64,000 bases of DNA, taken from positions 1,178,001-1,242,000 of the forward strand of contig OZ244895.1 in the NCBI GenBank assembly GCA_965221555.1, written 5' to 3'. This stretch comes from JAJEAD01 sp965221555. GTDB lineage: Bacteria > Pseudomonadota > Gammaproteobacteria > HK1. The notes under the pieces are model-generated. The model was given only the letters and a program-made list of their open reading frames with translations, did not search any database and was not told the origin of the DNA. Below are positions 17,020 through 25,345 of this stretch, one piece after another. The position numbers and the translations under genes are program-made. Numbering within the stretch: the stretch's first letter is position 1; each line of letters begins with the position of its first letter.

Positions 17020-17934
17020 CTAGTTGCCTTGCTCTTTCAACTCCGCCTTCTTGGCCAGGATCTTGCGCAGCGGATCGAAGGCGGCGTCGGTCAGCTCCGG
17101 CATGGCCGCCATCTTGACCGTCTCAAGCGCGGCCCGCCCGGCCTCATCGTCGACCATGCCCATCAGAATGCCCTTCACTTCGGCGATCAACTCGGGCGAC
17201 ATCGTGCTGGTGTTGACGACGATGGGGTTGGAGACGACCTTCGGGGAAACCCACAAGTGGTTGAACGAACCGAGCTCCAGGGCGCCCCGGTCGATGGACC
17301 GCGAGAGGGCGTTCTCCGATACGAAGGCAGCATCCGCCTTGCCGTTGAACACGGCTTTGGCGGCGCCGTCATGACTGCCGGCATAGAAGATCTCGCCGAA
17401 GTAGTCGTCGAGCGACATCCCGCCGATCTCGTCCGGGAACAGCGCCCGCGGAAGCGCGTTGCCGGACGTGCTGCCGGGATCGGTCAGGGCCAACACGGCG
17501 CCCTTCAGCGACTCGATGGTCTCGAACTGGCCTCCCTTCTTGGTGATCAGCCGCCCGTGGTAGCACGCGCAGGGCTCCTTGAGAAAATGGTTGGCCGGCC
17601 GGCCGGTACCGACGATGGGCTCGATCTTGGTCGATTTCTCGCGGGCGACCGTATAGATCTTCGGCCCCAGCATGCCGAAATCGGCAAAATCGGCGAGAAG
17701 GGCTTCGACGGCCGCCGCATAGGATGTGGACGCGAAGAAGTTGATGTCCACGCCGGCCCTCTCGGAGAGGTACTCGATCGTCGGTTCCCAGCGTTCGGCG
17801 ACGACGGCCATTTCCTCGGTGGCGATGGCGACGAAGGTCAGGTCTTTCCTTTCGTCCGCCATCGTTGCCGCCGACGACCATACCAGCGCCATGGCCGAAA
17901 CCGCGAACCAGAAGAGATGCTTGCCTCTGTTCAT
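17020..17934 (-). CDS. phnD: Phosphonate ABC transporter substrate-binding protein (second operon)
   Basis: 304 aa. Start at 17934 follows GGGAGGACCACC; an ATG 24 bases earlier lacks a site. The signal peptide runs from MNRGKHLFWFAV to about ...ATMADE. The ligand-loop motif TDPGSTSGNALPRALF is present. The sequence has an insertion with cysteines (KEPCACYHGRLITKKGG) not in the first PhnD, so the two may bind different ligands. It leads the reverse block phnD-phnC-phnE-phnE-DUF3604-sulfatase. Confidence 0.88.
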   Translation of the reverse strand: MNRGKHLFWFAVSAMALVWSSAATMADERKDLTFVAIATEEMAVVAERWEPTIEYLSERAGVDINFFASTSYAAAVEALLADFADFGMLGPKIYTVAREKSTKIEPIVGTGRPANHFLKEPCACYHGRLITKKGGQFETIESLKGAVLALTDPGSTSGNALPRALFPDEIGGMSLDDYFGEIFYAGSHDGAAKAVFNGKADAAFVSENALSRSIDRGALELGSFNHLWVSPKVVSNPIVVNTSTMSPELIAEVKGILMGMVDDEAGRAALETVKMAAMPELTDAAFDPLRKILAKKAELKEQGN

Positions 17935-18125
17935 GGTGGTCCTCCCTTTGGTTGCCACACCATTCGATCCCGTCGCGGAGGAGGGTGGCCGCGGATTGCA
18001 AACTCCAACGCAGTGCCCTCATCCGGGTTGACTGCATGCTGGTGGTTCCGCGAATCCGACGGGCCCTCCACCCTTCCAATCCGGGACTGTCAAAGAGAGT
18101 GACACATTCGATCGCATTGAACTAG

Positions 18126-18182
18126 CCCGCGAAATTCGCCGATTTTCGGCTGCTTCGCGCACCAAGATGCCGAGATACGCGT
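18126..18182 (-). mobile_element. MITE fragment (one end only)
   Basis: CCCGCGAAATTCGCCGATTT, then sequence parallel to the right arm of the MITE (CACCAAGATGCCG), preceded by CTAG. The other end is missing. It is the only feature in the 402-bp gap between the second phnD start and the MetE-like gene, which otherwise should hold the phnD promoter; no clear -10/-35 was found. Confidence 0.55.
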
Positions 18183-18336
18183 TCATTTCAGGCGGTCGCT
18201 ATCGAAGAAATCTACGCACACAAGCCGTGACAGCGGCATGGATCGTGGACACACCCGGCGCGCTCGGGAGTGTCGCCGCCATCATCGTGCTGCGATCAAG
18301 CCCTCCCGCCCGGTGGAGGAGGACGCGCTTGTCGTC

Positions 18337-19434
18337 TCAGCCGCATCCCGTCTCATGGACGGCGGAGCACAGGTTCGCGAGCTTCGCGACCGCGAGGTCA
18401 CGGCTGAGCAGTCCGAGCCCGCAGTCCGGAGCAGCCACCAGCCGTTCACCATCGATGTGCTCGAGCGCTCGGCCGAGACGGTCGGCGATCTCCTCGACCG
18501 GCTCCACCCGGCTTCGGCCGATGTTCACCACCCCGAGCAGGACGGTGGTTCGAGCGTAGCGCTCCAGCAGACTCAGGTCGTTCGGGCGGTGCGCGTCCTC
18601 GATCGAGACCGCATCGATCGCGGCCTCGTCCATCGCGTCCGCGATGCGGAAGTACGACTGTGGGTCGGCCTTGGGGTAGTCGGGCGTGTCCAGCGCGCTG
18701 GGGTAGCCACAGCACATGTGCACGATGCGCTGCACGTCTTCCGGAATCCCGTGAAACACCCGTTCCAGGTGCTCGATGCCGTAATCGAGAGCCTGATCGG
18801 GCTTGCGGGCGAAAACCGGCTCGTCGACCTGGATGTGGCGGCACCCGGCTGCCGCCAGATCGCGGACCTCCGCGTTGAGCGCTTCGGCCAGTGCCCGCCC
18901 CAGCGCCCCAGGGTCCGGATAGAACGCGTTGGCCATCGAGTCGGCGATGGTCATCGGGCCCGGCAGGGTGATCTTCACCGGCCGGTCGGTCACTTGCCTC
19001 GCGATCCGCCAGTCACGGGCGAGTACCAGCTCGCGGGGCGTCACCGCCCCCGTAATCGTCGGCACCCGAGCGGTGAACGCGCCGTCGCGGGCCACCTTCT
19101 CGGTGAGATGTTCGAAATCGAACCCGTTCAGGTTCCGGCACTGGTAGAAGATGTAATTCTCCCGGCGAACCTCGCCGTCGGTGGGGATGTCGATGCCGGC
19201 CTCGACCTGGTCGCGGACCACCTCATGAATAGCCTCGACGAACGCCGCTTCGGCCGCATCGCCGGCCTGCGCCAACCGCTCTTCGTAGCCGGCTCGCTCC
19301 CATCGCTTGAGCAACCCCTCTCCCTGCGCGCCCGCCTCGGTATCGTCAGGGTCCGGAAACCAGTCTCCGATCGGAGTGCAGCCAGGCTTCGGGTAGGCGC
19401 CGATGGTCGTGGTCAACAGTCGATGGTGCGGCAT
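18337..19434 (-). CDS. Core methionine-synthase-like protein (MetE C-terminal type)
   Basis: 365 aa with start at 19434 (MPHHRLLTTTIGAYPKPG); the longer frame crosses a terminator hairpin. It corresponds to the catalytic C-terminal barrel of cobalamin-independent methionine synthase. Zinc ligands are visible: His and Cys in VHMCCGYP, Glu in VSIEDAHRP, Cys in APDCGLGLL; also the substrate segment LPGPMTIADS. Such short MetE-like proteins transfer methyl groups to a thiol, sometimes from unusual donors. It is the last gene downstream of the Ugp-like importer, separated by a strong terminator, so the methyl donor may be the imported compound (inference). A paralogue lies at 30250-31299. Confidence 0.82.
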   Translation of the reverse strand: MPHHRLLTTTIGAYPKPGCTPIGDWFPDPDDTEAGAQGEGLLKRWERAGYEERLAQAGDAAEAAFVEAIHEVVRDQVEAGIDIPTDGEVRRENYIFYQCRNLNGFDFEHLTEKVARDGAFTARVPTITGAVTPRELVLARDWRIARQVTDRPVKITLPGPMTIADSMANAFYPDPGALGRALAEALNAEVRDLAAAGCRHIQVDEPVFARKPDQALDYGIEHLERVFHGIPEDVQRIVHMCCGYPSALDTPDYPKADPQSYFRIADAMDEAAIDAVSIEDAHRPNDLSLLERYARTTVLLGVVNIGRSRVEPVEEIADRLGRALEHIDGERLVAAPDCGLGLLSRDLAVAKLANLCSAVHETGCG

Positions 19435-19455
19435 GTGCAGGGCCCCGGACGCTTG

Positions 19456-19475
19456 GGAAATCCTCGGGGATTTCC
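19456..19475 (-). promoter_or_regulatory. Hairpin in the leader of the MetE-like gene
   Basis: Perfect 8-bp stem GGAAATCC/GGATTTCC with a 4-nt loop, 22 bases before the start codon. Could limit ribosome access. Confidence 0.4.
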
Positions 19476-19491
19476 GAGTTTCAAATAAAGA

Positions 19492-19529
19492 GGTTGCACA
19501 GGACCGGCATGCGCCGGTCCTGTGCAACC
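19492..19529 (-). terminator. Strong terminator after the binding-protein gene
   Basis: Perfect 17-bp stem (19492-19508 with 19513-19529), 4-nt loop, followed on the minus strand by TCTTTATTT. It lies 21 bases past the binding-protein stop and should end or attenuate the importer transcript before the MetE-like gene. Confidence 0.8.
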
Positions 19530-19550
19530 GTCGATTTGCCGCAGCCGTGA

Positions 19551-20795
19551 CTACGGCAGCATTGACGACACTTCCTCGACCATCTCCTCCTGGAGGGCCT
19601 CCATGTCATCCGAATCCCCGGTCACTATGGACTCGATGTGGTCGTAGATGACCTGGGTGATCGCGAGTCCGTTGTCGCCCGGATAGGCAATCCAGTCACG
19701 CAGAAGACCGGCCTGGCGCACCGCGGTGTGCTTGTTCGGGTTGTTGGCGTAGAAGTCGGCCAGCAGCTCGTTCGCGGCCTTGTTCGGCGGCATGTAGCCC
19801 GTGGTCTCCGCCACCGCTGCCGCGCCCACTCCGGAGGTGCAGAACTTGAGGAAGGTCCAGGCGGCTTCCACCTGCTTCGGATCGTCGGAGGTCGAGACCA
19901 TCATCCCCGAGTTGCCGCCCGCCGGCAGTCCCTTGGGCGGCTCGCCCATGCCCGGGTACTCGCTGGTGCGCAGCTCGAAGTCGCCCTTCGCCCGCTCGAT
20001 GGCTCCGACCGCGGAGGTCGACCAGAAGTGCATCGCCACCTCACCGGCCGCGAACGGCTTCCCCGCATCCCCGATCGCCAGATTCAGCATCTTGCAGCCC
20101 CGGAAGAGCTTCTTCATCGTCTCCAGTGCCTTCAGTCCCTCGGGGCCGTCGAAGTTGACTTTGCCGTCCTTGAGGATCGGCGTGTCCTGGCTCCACAGCA
20201 ACGCCTGGAAGAACCAGTTGCCGGTGATGTTCCAGCCCCAGAACAGCGGGTTCTTGTAGCCGGCGGCGCGCAGCTTCTCGCAGTTCTCGACGACCTCGTC
20301 CCAGGTCGTCGGAGGCTCGGTGATGCCGGCCTCTCTCAGAGCGTCCATGTTGTAGTAGCCCACCGGCAGGGAGACGGCGAAGGGCAGTCCGTAAACCTCA
20401 CCGCCGAAGGTGCCCAGATCGAGCATCGCCTTGTGGTATCCGTCCTTTGAGAAGTCGGCCTCCTTGGCGATGAACGGCTCCAGCGATTTGGCGATTCCCT
20501 TCTCGACGAGGAGCGCCTGGCGGTTGAGGCCCTGGAACGTGATGTCGGGCAGCTTGTCGGCGACCGACTCGCGCAGGATGGTGTTGGTGCCGTCTTCGTA
20601 GTTGTCGTACGTCGCCCGGAACTTCACGTCGATGTCGGGATGCGCTTCCTTGAACAAGGGCATGATGCGCTCGAAGGTCACGTCGAACAGGGCGGAATAC
20701 GGATAGGCGACCTCGATCGTGACGTTCTCCGCCCAGGCGGCCGACGCCGTGAGCGCACCCGAAAGGACCGCGGCCAATGCGGTACTGCGTTTCAT
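19551..20795 (-). CDS. Extracellular solute-binding protein, family 1 (UgpB-like)
   Basis: 414 aa. Start at 20795 follows AGAGGAGACTATTC. The signal peptide is MKRSTALAAVLSG...ASAAWAE. The body has the family 1 layout (ITFQGLNRQALLVEKG, GEVYGLPFAVSLPVGYYN, TWDEVVENCEKLRAAG, WTFLKFCTSGVGAAAVAE). It is the periplasmic receptor of the adjacent importer. UgpB relatives bind glycerol-3-phosphate or its diesters; sugars are also possible. Confidence 0.85.
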   Translation of the reverse strand: MKRSTALAAVLSGALTASAAWAENVTIEVAYPYSALFDVTFERIMPLFKEAHPDIDVKFRATYDNYEDGTNTILRESVADKLPDITFQGLNRQALLVEKGIAKSLEPFIAKEADFSKDGYHKAMLDLGTFGGEVYGLPFAVSLPVGYYNMDALREAGITEPPTTWDEVVENCEKLRAAGYKNPLFWGWNITGNWFFQALLWSQDTPILKDGKVNFDGPEGLKALETMKKLFRGCKMLNLAIGDAGKPFAAGEVAMHFWSTSAVGAIERAKGDFELRTSEYPGMGEPPKGLPAGGNSGMMVSTSDDPKQVEAAWTFLKFCTSGVGAAAVAETTGYMPPNKAANELLADFYANNPNKHTAVRQAGLLRDWIAYPGDNGLAITQVIYDHIESIVTGDSDDMEALQEEMVEEVSSMLP

Positions 20796-20865
20796 GAATA
20801 GTCTCCTCTGTCGTCCCAAATGGCCCGGTATCGTCCCGATGACAGATCCGGTGCCTCTTGTTATC

Positions 20866-20887
20866 CGGCCCCGAATTCCCGGGGCCG
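20866..20887 (-). promoter_or_regulatory. Hairpin between permease and binding-protein genes
   Basis: CGGCCCCG/CGGGGCCG stem with 6-nt loop in the 113-bp gap before the binding-protein gene; probable message-stability element. Confidence 0.45.
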
Positions 20888-20908
20888 AAATCCGGTTGTG
20901 CGAATCGC

Positions 20909-21805
20909 CTACTTCATTCCGGTGAGGGTGATGCCCTCGATGAAGCGGCGCTGCGCGAGCAGGAAGGCGACGACGAGCGGGGTGACGATCACCGTCGTCG
21001 CCGCCATCATCGGCCCGTACTCGTTGCCGTCGAGGTCGGACTTGAACATGCGCAGTCCGAGCGGCGGAGTCATCAGGTCGCGGTCGCCGGTGATCACGAC
21101 CCGCGGCCAGTAGTAGTCGTTCCAGTGCGCGACCACCGAGAAGATCGCGAAGGCGAGCAGGGCCGGAATCGCGGTGGGGAGCATGACCTTCCACACGATG
21201 CCGAACTCGCTCATGCCGTCCATGCGTGCCGCATCGATCAGGTCGTCCGGCACCGTCTTGAAGAACTGCCGCATCAGGAAGATCCCGAACACCGAGATCG
21301 TCCACGGGATCACCAGTGCGGCGTAGGTGTTGGTCAGTCCCGCCTTCGCCAACATGATGTAGAGGGGCAGCGCAATCGCGTGGACCGGGATCAGGAGGCA
21401 GAAGATCACCAGACCGAACACCACGTCCCGTCCCCAGAAGCGGAGCTTCGCCAGCGCGTAGGCGCAGGGCAGGGCGACCGCCACCTGGATCAGGAAGATC
21501 GATACCGTCACGAGCACGCCGTTCAGCATGTAGCGCAAAAGCGGCGCTTCCCTGAACGCGGCGGTGTAGTTGTAGACCACCGGACGCATCGTGCACTCCT
21601 CGATCGGGCGTCCGGCCTTGACGCAGCGCGGGTCCGTGATCAGGGCCTGGGAGCCGACGAAGCCTCCCGTGTTGCTCTCGATCTCCGCCGGCGACTTGAG
21701 GGAGTAGGAGAGCATGAGATAGAAGGGAAGCAGCACGACGATGGAGCCGACCAGCAGGATCACGTGTTTCAGGCCTTCGTCGAGCCAGGTCGCACTGGTG
21801 TTCAC
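20909..21805 (-). CDS. ABC importer permease (UgpE-like)
   Basis: 298 aa. GTG at 21805 overlaps the previous stop (GTGA). Six membrane segments and the EAA loop (DAARMDGMSEFGIVWKVMLP) mark a CUT1-family permease. A ~45-residue periplasmic stretch after the first helix (IESNTGGFVGSQALITDPRC...) is unusual. Second half of the channel. Confidence 0.88.
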   Translation of the reverse strand: MNTSATWLDEGLKHVILLVGSIVVLLPFYLMLSYSLKSPAEIESNTGGFVGSQALITDPRCVKAGRPIEECTMRPVVYNYTAAFREAPLLRYMLNGVLVTVSIFLIQVAVALPCAYALAKLRFWGRDVVFGLVIFCLLIPVHAIALPLYIMLAKAGLTNTYAALVIPWTISVFGIFLMRQFFKTVPDDLIDAARMDGMSEFGIVWKVMLPTAIPALLAFAIFSVVAHWNDYYWPRVVITGDRDLMTPPLGLRMFKSDLDGNEYGPMMAATTVIVTPLVVAFLLAQRRFIEGITLTGMK

Positions 21806-22758
21806 GAGTAGTGCACCCGCCGGTTGACGAAGTAGACCTGGGTGATGGTGAGCACCAGGACGAAGGCGAGAAACACCACCGTGATGGCCGAGCCGATTCC
21901 CAGGAGATTCTGCTTTACGCCTTTCTCGAAGATGGCGTAGACCATCACATAGGTCGACTTGGCCGGCCCGCCACGGGTCAGCGCTTCCACGGTGTCGAAG
22001 ACCTGGAACGAGCGAATCGAAGTGATGGTGACGACGAACACGTGCGTCGGTCCGAGCATCGGCCACGTCACGAGGCGGAAACGCTCCCACGCGTTGCTCG
22101 CCCCGTCCATCTCCGCCGCGCTGTAGAGCTCGCGCGGAACCGAGGTCAGGCCCGCGAGATACAGCACCATGTTGAAGCCGAAGGCCTGCCAGATTCCGAT
22201 GAACGCAATCGCGCCCAGCGCATACTTCTTGTCCCCGAACCACACCGGGAAGTCCTCGGCGCAACTGCTTCCGTACCAGCTCGCGGCCGGATCCCATCCG
22301 AGCCACGAACCGCTCAGCGTGGCGTGCACCCAACCGATGTCGCAGCCGCTCCTGAGAATGTCATTGACGACCCCGACCACCGGATGCAAAGCGAATTCCC
22401 ACACGATCGCCATTGCGAGCAGCGTGGCCATCACCGGCAGGAAGAACACGGCCTTGTACATCTCGCCGCCAAAGCGCAGCGAGGAGATGAGCATCGCCGC
22501 TCCGAGGCCGAGGGCAACGGACACCGGCACCACCACCACGACGTAGGTCAGTGAGGCCGTGAACATCTTCTTGTAGCTCGAGAACTTCGTCAGCGATTCG
22601 TAGTTCTTGAAGCCCACCCAGTCGAAGCCCGGGTTGCCGAGGTTGTAGTCGGTGAACGACAGCGTCGCCGCGACGAAGACGGGCAGGATGAGGATCACGA
22701 TCATCAGGATGATCGCGGGAGCGACGAACCAGATCGGAGTTGCGGAGCGGCCCGTCAC
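21802..22758 (-). CDS. ABC importer permease (UgpA-like)
   Basis: 318 aa. GTG at 22758 overlaps the ATPase stop (GTGA). Six predicted helices with coupling loop EMDGASNAWERFRLVTWPML. A long loop containing CDIGWVHATLSGSW and SSCAEDFPVW between helices is larger than in common sugar permeases and includes paired cysteines. First half of the channel. Confidence 0.87.
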   Translation of the reverse strand: MTGRSATPIWFVAPAIILMIVILILPVFVAATLSFTDYNLGNPGFDWVGFKNYESLTKFSSYKKMFTASLTYVVVVVPVSVALGLGAAMLISSLRFGGEMYKAVFFLPVMATLLAMAIVWEFALHPVVGVVNDILRSGCDIGWVHATLSGSWLGWDPAASWYGSSCAEDFPVWFGDKKYALGAIAFIGIWQAFGFNMVLYLAGLTSVPRELYSAAEMDGASNAWERFRLVTWPMLGPTHVFVVTITSIRSFQVFDTVEALTRGGPAKSTYVMVYAIFEKGVKQNLLGIGSAITVVFLAFVLVLTITQVYFVNRRVHYS

Positions 22759-23912
22759 GCGATGTGCTCCGCCGAGTCTTCCCCCGCCAGAGCCAGACGC
22801 CGCCCGTTCGGACCGAAGGCCATCGTCCGGCCCTCGTCGGGGTCGAGCCACAGCTCGTCACCGATGGCGACATCGTGCGCCTGCGCCGGGATGGCCCGGG
22901 CAATGACCCGATGCGCGCCGCCTGCGAGCATCGCGTGGAGAAAGACGTCCGCGCCCAGATTCTCCTTGTACACGAGCCGGCCCGCGAAGCACCCGCTCGT
23001 CTTGGGGGGACGCAAGGCGAAGTGCTCGGGGCGCCATCCGAGGGAGACCGGACCGGCGGTGGATTCCCCGAGTCGCCGTTCCAGCGCGACGCCGAGGCAC
23101 GAGAGGCGACCGGCGCTGTCGAATTCGCCCGGCATCACGTTGATCTTGGGGCTGCCCACGAATTCGGCGACCCGCAGGTCCTGGGGGTTCTGATACACGT
23201 CGTCCGGAGCACCGAGCTGGAGGATGTCGCCGTCGAGCATGACCGCCATCCGGTCGGACATCGTCAGCGCCTCGGCCTGGTCGTGGGTGACGTACACGAA
23301 CGTCGTGCCGAGATTTCGGTGCAGCTCCGAGAGCTCCGCGCGCATGTGCACGCGAAGTCCCGCGTCCAGGTTCGATAGCGGCTCGTCCATCAGGAATGCG
23401 GCGGGATTGCGCACCATGGCCCGGCCCAGCGCCACCCGCTGGCGCTGGCCGCCGGAGAGCTGGCCGGGCTTGCGGTCCAGCAGGTGCTCGATCTCGAGCG
23501 TCTTGGCCGCGTCACGGACCGCCGCGCTCAGCGTCTCGAGCTTGCTGCGCCGGCCGGGAACGAGAGCGCCCAGCAGGGGGAAGCGCTCCCAGAATCCCAG
23601 ATCCCGCAACAGCAGTGGCGTGGCCAGATTCTGGCTAACCGTCAGGTGCGGATAGAGCGCATACGACTGGAACACCATGGCCAGATCGCGACGACTCGGA
23701 CGCACGTGGTTGACCACGGCGCCGTCGATTTCCACATCGCCCGCGGTCTGCGCCTCCAGCCCCGCGATTATCCGCAGCGTCGTCGACTTCCCGCAGCCGG
23801 AGGGACCGACCAGGGTCAGGAACTCACCGTCGCCGATATCGAGATCGATACGGTTGAGGACCCGCGTGTCGCCGAAGGTCTTGGTGATTCCCTGGAGTCT
23901 GATGCTCGCCAA
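22755..23912 (-). CDS. ABC importer ATP-binding protein (UgpC/MalK-like)
   Basis: 385 aa, probable TTG start at 23912 after GAGGGATGATTC. Walker A GPSGCGKST, signature QLSGGQRQRVALGRAMVR, Walker B FLMDEPLSNLD, switch VTHDQAEAL, then a C-terminal OB-type regulatory domain (LGWRPEHFAL). A roughly 20-residue insert (LGFWERFPLLGALVPGRRSK) sits between Q-loop and signature. It is first in the order ATPase-permease-permease-binding protein. Confidence 0.9.
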   Translation of the reverse strand: MASIRLQGITKTFGDTRVLNRIDLDIGDGEFLTLVGPSGCGKSTTLRIIAGLEAQTAGDVEIDGAVVNHVRPSRRDLAMVFQSYALYPHLTVSQNLATPLLLRDLGFWERFPLLGALVPGRRSKLETLSAAVRDAAKTLEIEHLLDRKPGQLSGGQRQRVALGRAMVRNPAAFLMDEPLSNLDAGLRVHMRAELSELHRNLGTTFVYVTHDQAEALTMSDRMAVMLDGDILQLGAPDDVYQNPQDLRVAEFVGSPKINVMPGEFDSAGRLSCLGVALERRLGESTAGPVSLGWRPEHFALRPPKTSGCFAGRLVYKENLGADVFLHAMLAGGAHRVIARAIPAQAHDVAIGDELWLDPDEGRTMAFGPNGRRLALAGEDSAEHIA

Positions 23913-24096
23913 GAATCATCCCTCACCCGGGTTCTACCGGGGAGTCGCCACGGCAGTAGTACGAGGCGGCGGGCTGAAACGCTCCGCGGGGCGACGGAGC
24001 CGCTCGACCGATCCATGATGCCTCATGTGCTTCACAAGCATGCCGGCCACGCACTAAAGCGCTGAGATCCACCCTGAATGCCCTGCCCACCCCTAG

Positions 24097-24272
24097 CCCG
24101 CAAATTTCACCGATTTCCTACTGCGGACGCCAATATGCTCGTGATAGCGGGCCGTACTCCCTCAAGCCGCTTCGACGTAGTGTCAGCTACGCCTTCAGCG
24201 TCTTTCGGTCCGTGCGCCCCACTATTACGGCATCTTGACGCCCTCGCTACGAAAATCGGTGAAACTTGTGGG
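24097..24272 (+). mobile_element. MITE copy 2
   Basis: 176 bases bounded by CCCGCAAATTTCACCGATTT and its imperfect inverse, with CTAG duplicated at 24093-24096 and 24273-24276. About 55 bases at each end can pair imperfectly; a CGTAG/CTACG hairpin sits in the middle. Between 23913 and 24765 the only other recognisable feature is the LysR fragment. Confidence 0.85.
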
Positions 24273-24413
24273 CTAGCCCCAACGGCCGCCCGCATCGGAT
24301 TCGGTGTGAACAGCGGTGTCCCGAGACGGCGGCAGAACTCCACAGGCGACGGCCGGTTGTTCAAAATCCAATGGGAGGTTCCGAACAACTTCGGATAATC
24401 CGACAGCGACTTC

Positions 24414-24545
24414 ATGACCGTCAATCTGAAGCACCTCGCCCGCATCGTAGCCGTGGCCGACCTGGGAAGCACCGCCAGGGCGGGCGCGGCGCTTCCGATT
24501 TCGCCGCCGGCCATCAGTGCCATCATCGGGTGTTCGCAAGCATAA
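24414..24545 (+). pseudogene. N-terminal fragment of a LysR-type regulator
   Basis: The 43-residue frame reads MTVNLKHLARIVAVADLGST then ARAGAALPISPPAISAII, the helix-turn-helix start of a LysR regulator, and stops at TAA after CSQA. No effector domain follows in any frame. It is a relic, perhaps of the regulator that once controlled the divergent Ugp-like operon. Confidence 0.65.
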
Positions 24546-24765
24546 CGGATACCGCGTGTTCGTGCGCAATCCGGCCCGGGGGTGGCGCTGGCCTCGCCCG
24601 GGCGTTCGTTCGCGAGCGGGGCACGCCGGCGGTTCGAGGGCGGAACGGGAACCCAACCACCGCGTGCTGGAGGTCGGGCGGCAAGTCATCCGCGAGCTTC
24701 CAAGGAGGCTGCTTCTTCATCAGCGCGCCGTTCCCGCCTGGCCGGATCGGGCCCTCTGGCGCCCC

Positions 24766-25188
24766 TCACGAGGCCGACGCGGGCGGAGCTGCGTGCTCTT
24801 GCAGGGTGGCCCCAATGAGGGCGGCCAGACTCTGACACCAGCCCGTGCGGCGCATGTGGCCGGTGTGCGGGCTCGCGATGTCCATGAGGTCGCGCGCCAC
24901 CTCGTGCACCGGAAAGCCGTTGCGGAGCATGCGGCTGGCGAGGAGCGACACCGCGGCCAGGTACTCGTACATCTCGAGATGCGCGCAGTTGAAGAAGATC
25001 TCGAAGGGTCGCTCATCACGATAGGAAATGGTGACGTCGATGACGAGCTCGCCGGTGCGATAGGGCATTTTCAGGCGACGCGTCATCGAAGGAAGGCGAT
25101 GGGGCCGCTCGTCGGCGACCGGGGGGCGGCCGTCCTCGACCGCCTCGACCACGCCGCGGAACAGGGGCATCTGCGCTGATCTTCGCAT
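24766..25188 (-). CDS. Small TSCPD-like protein
   Basis: 140 aa. The central part (ELVIDVTISYRDERPFEIFF, then YEYLAAVSLLASRMLRNGFP) resembles the TSCPD domain found at the end of class II ribonucleotide reductases and as a stand-alone protein. No cysteine pair typical of a redox role is seen beyond Cys in FFNCAH and GWCQS. It follows the radical SAM gene on the same strand after 157 bases. The start (ATG 25188 or GTG 25194) is uncertain because neither has a ribosome site. Confidence 0.55.
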   Translation of the reverse strand: MRRSAQMPLFRGVVEAVEDGRPPVADERPHRLPSMTRRLKMPYRTGELVIDVTISYRDERPFEIFFNCAHLEMYEYLAAVSLLASRMLRNGFPVHEVARDLMDIASPHTGHMRRTGWCQSLAALIGATLQEHAAPPASAS

Positions 25189-25345
25189 TTTCACAGGATA
25201 TCAGTTCCGCATCTCTCGTCTCATCGAAGCCCCCGGTCGGCTTGCTCGGAATGACCTCTCGGCGGTGGTGGTGATCTTTCTTGCCGTGCCCTCCCCGCGC
25301 GGCGCACGTGCGGGTCGGTGCCCGCAGACCCGGTGCCCGATGCGA

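Noticed and set aside
2244..17934. C-P lyase pathway (phnG-M)
   Set aside because: No gene resembling PhnG, H, I, J, K, L or M is present; only importers and the hydrolytic PhnA route are seen.
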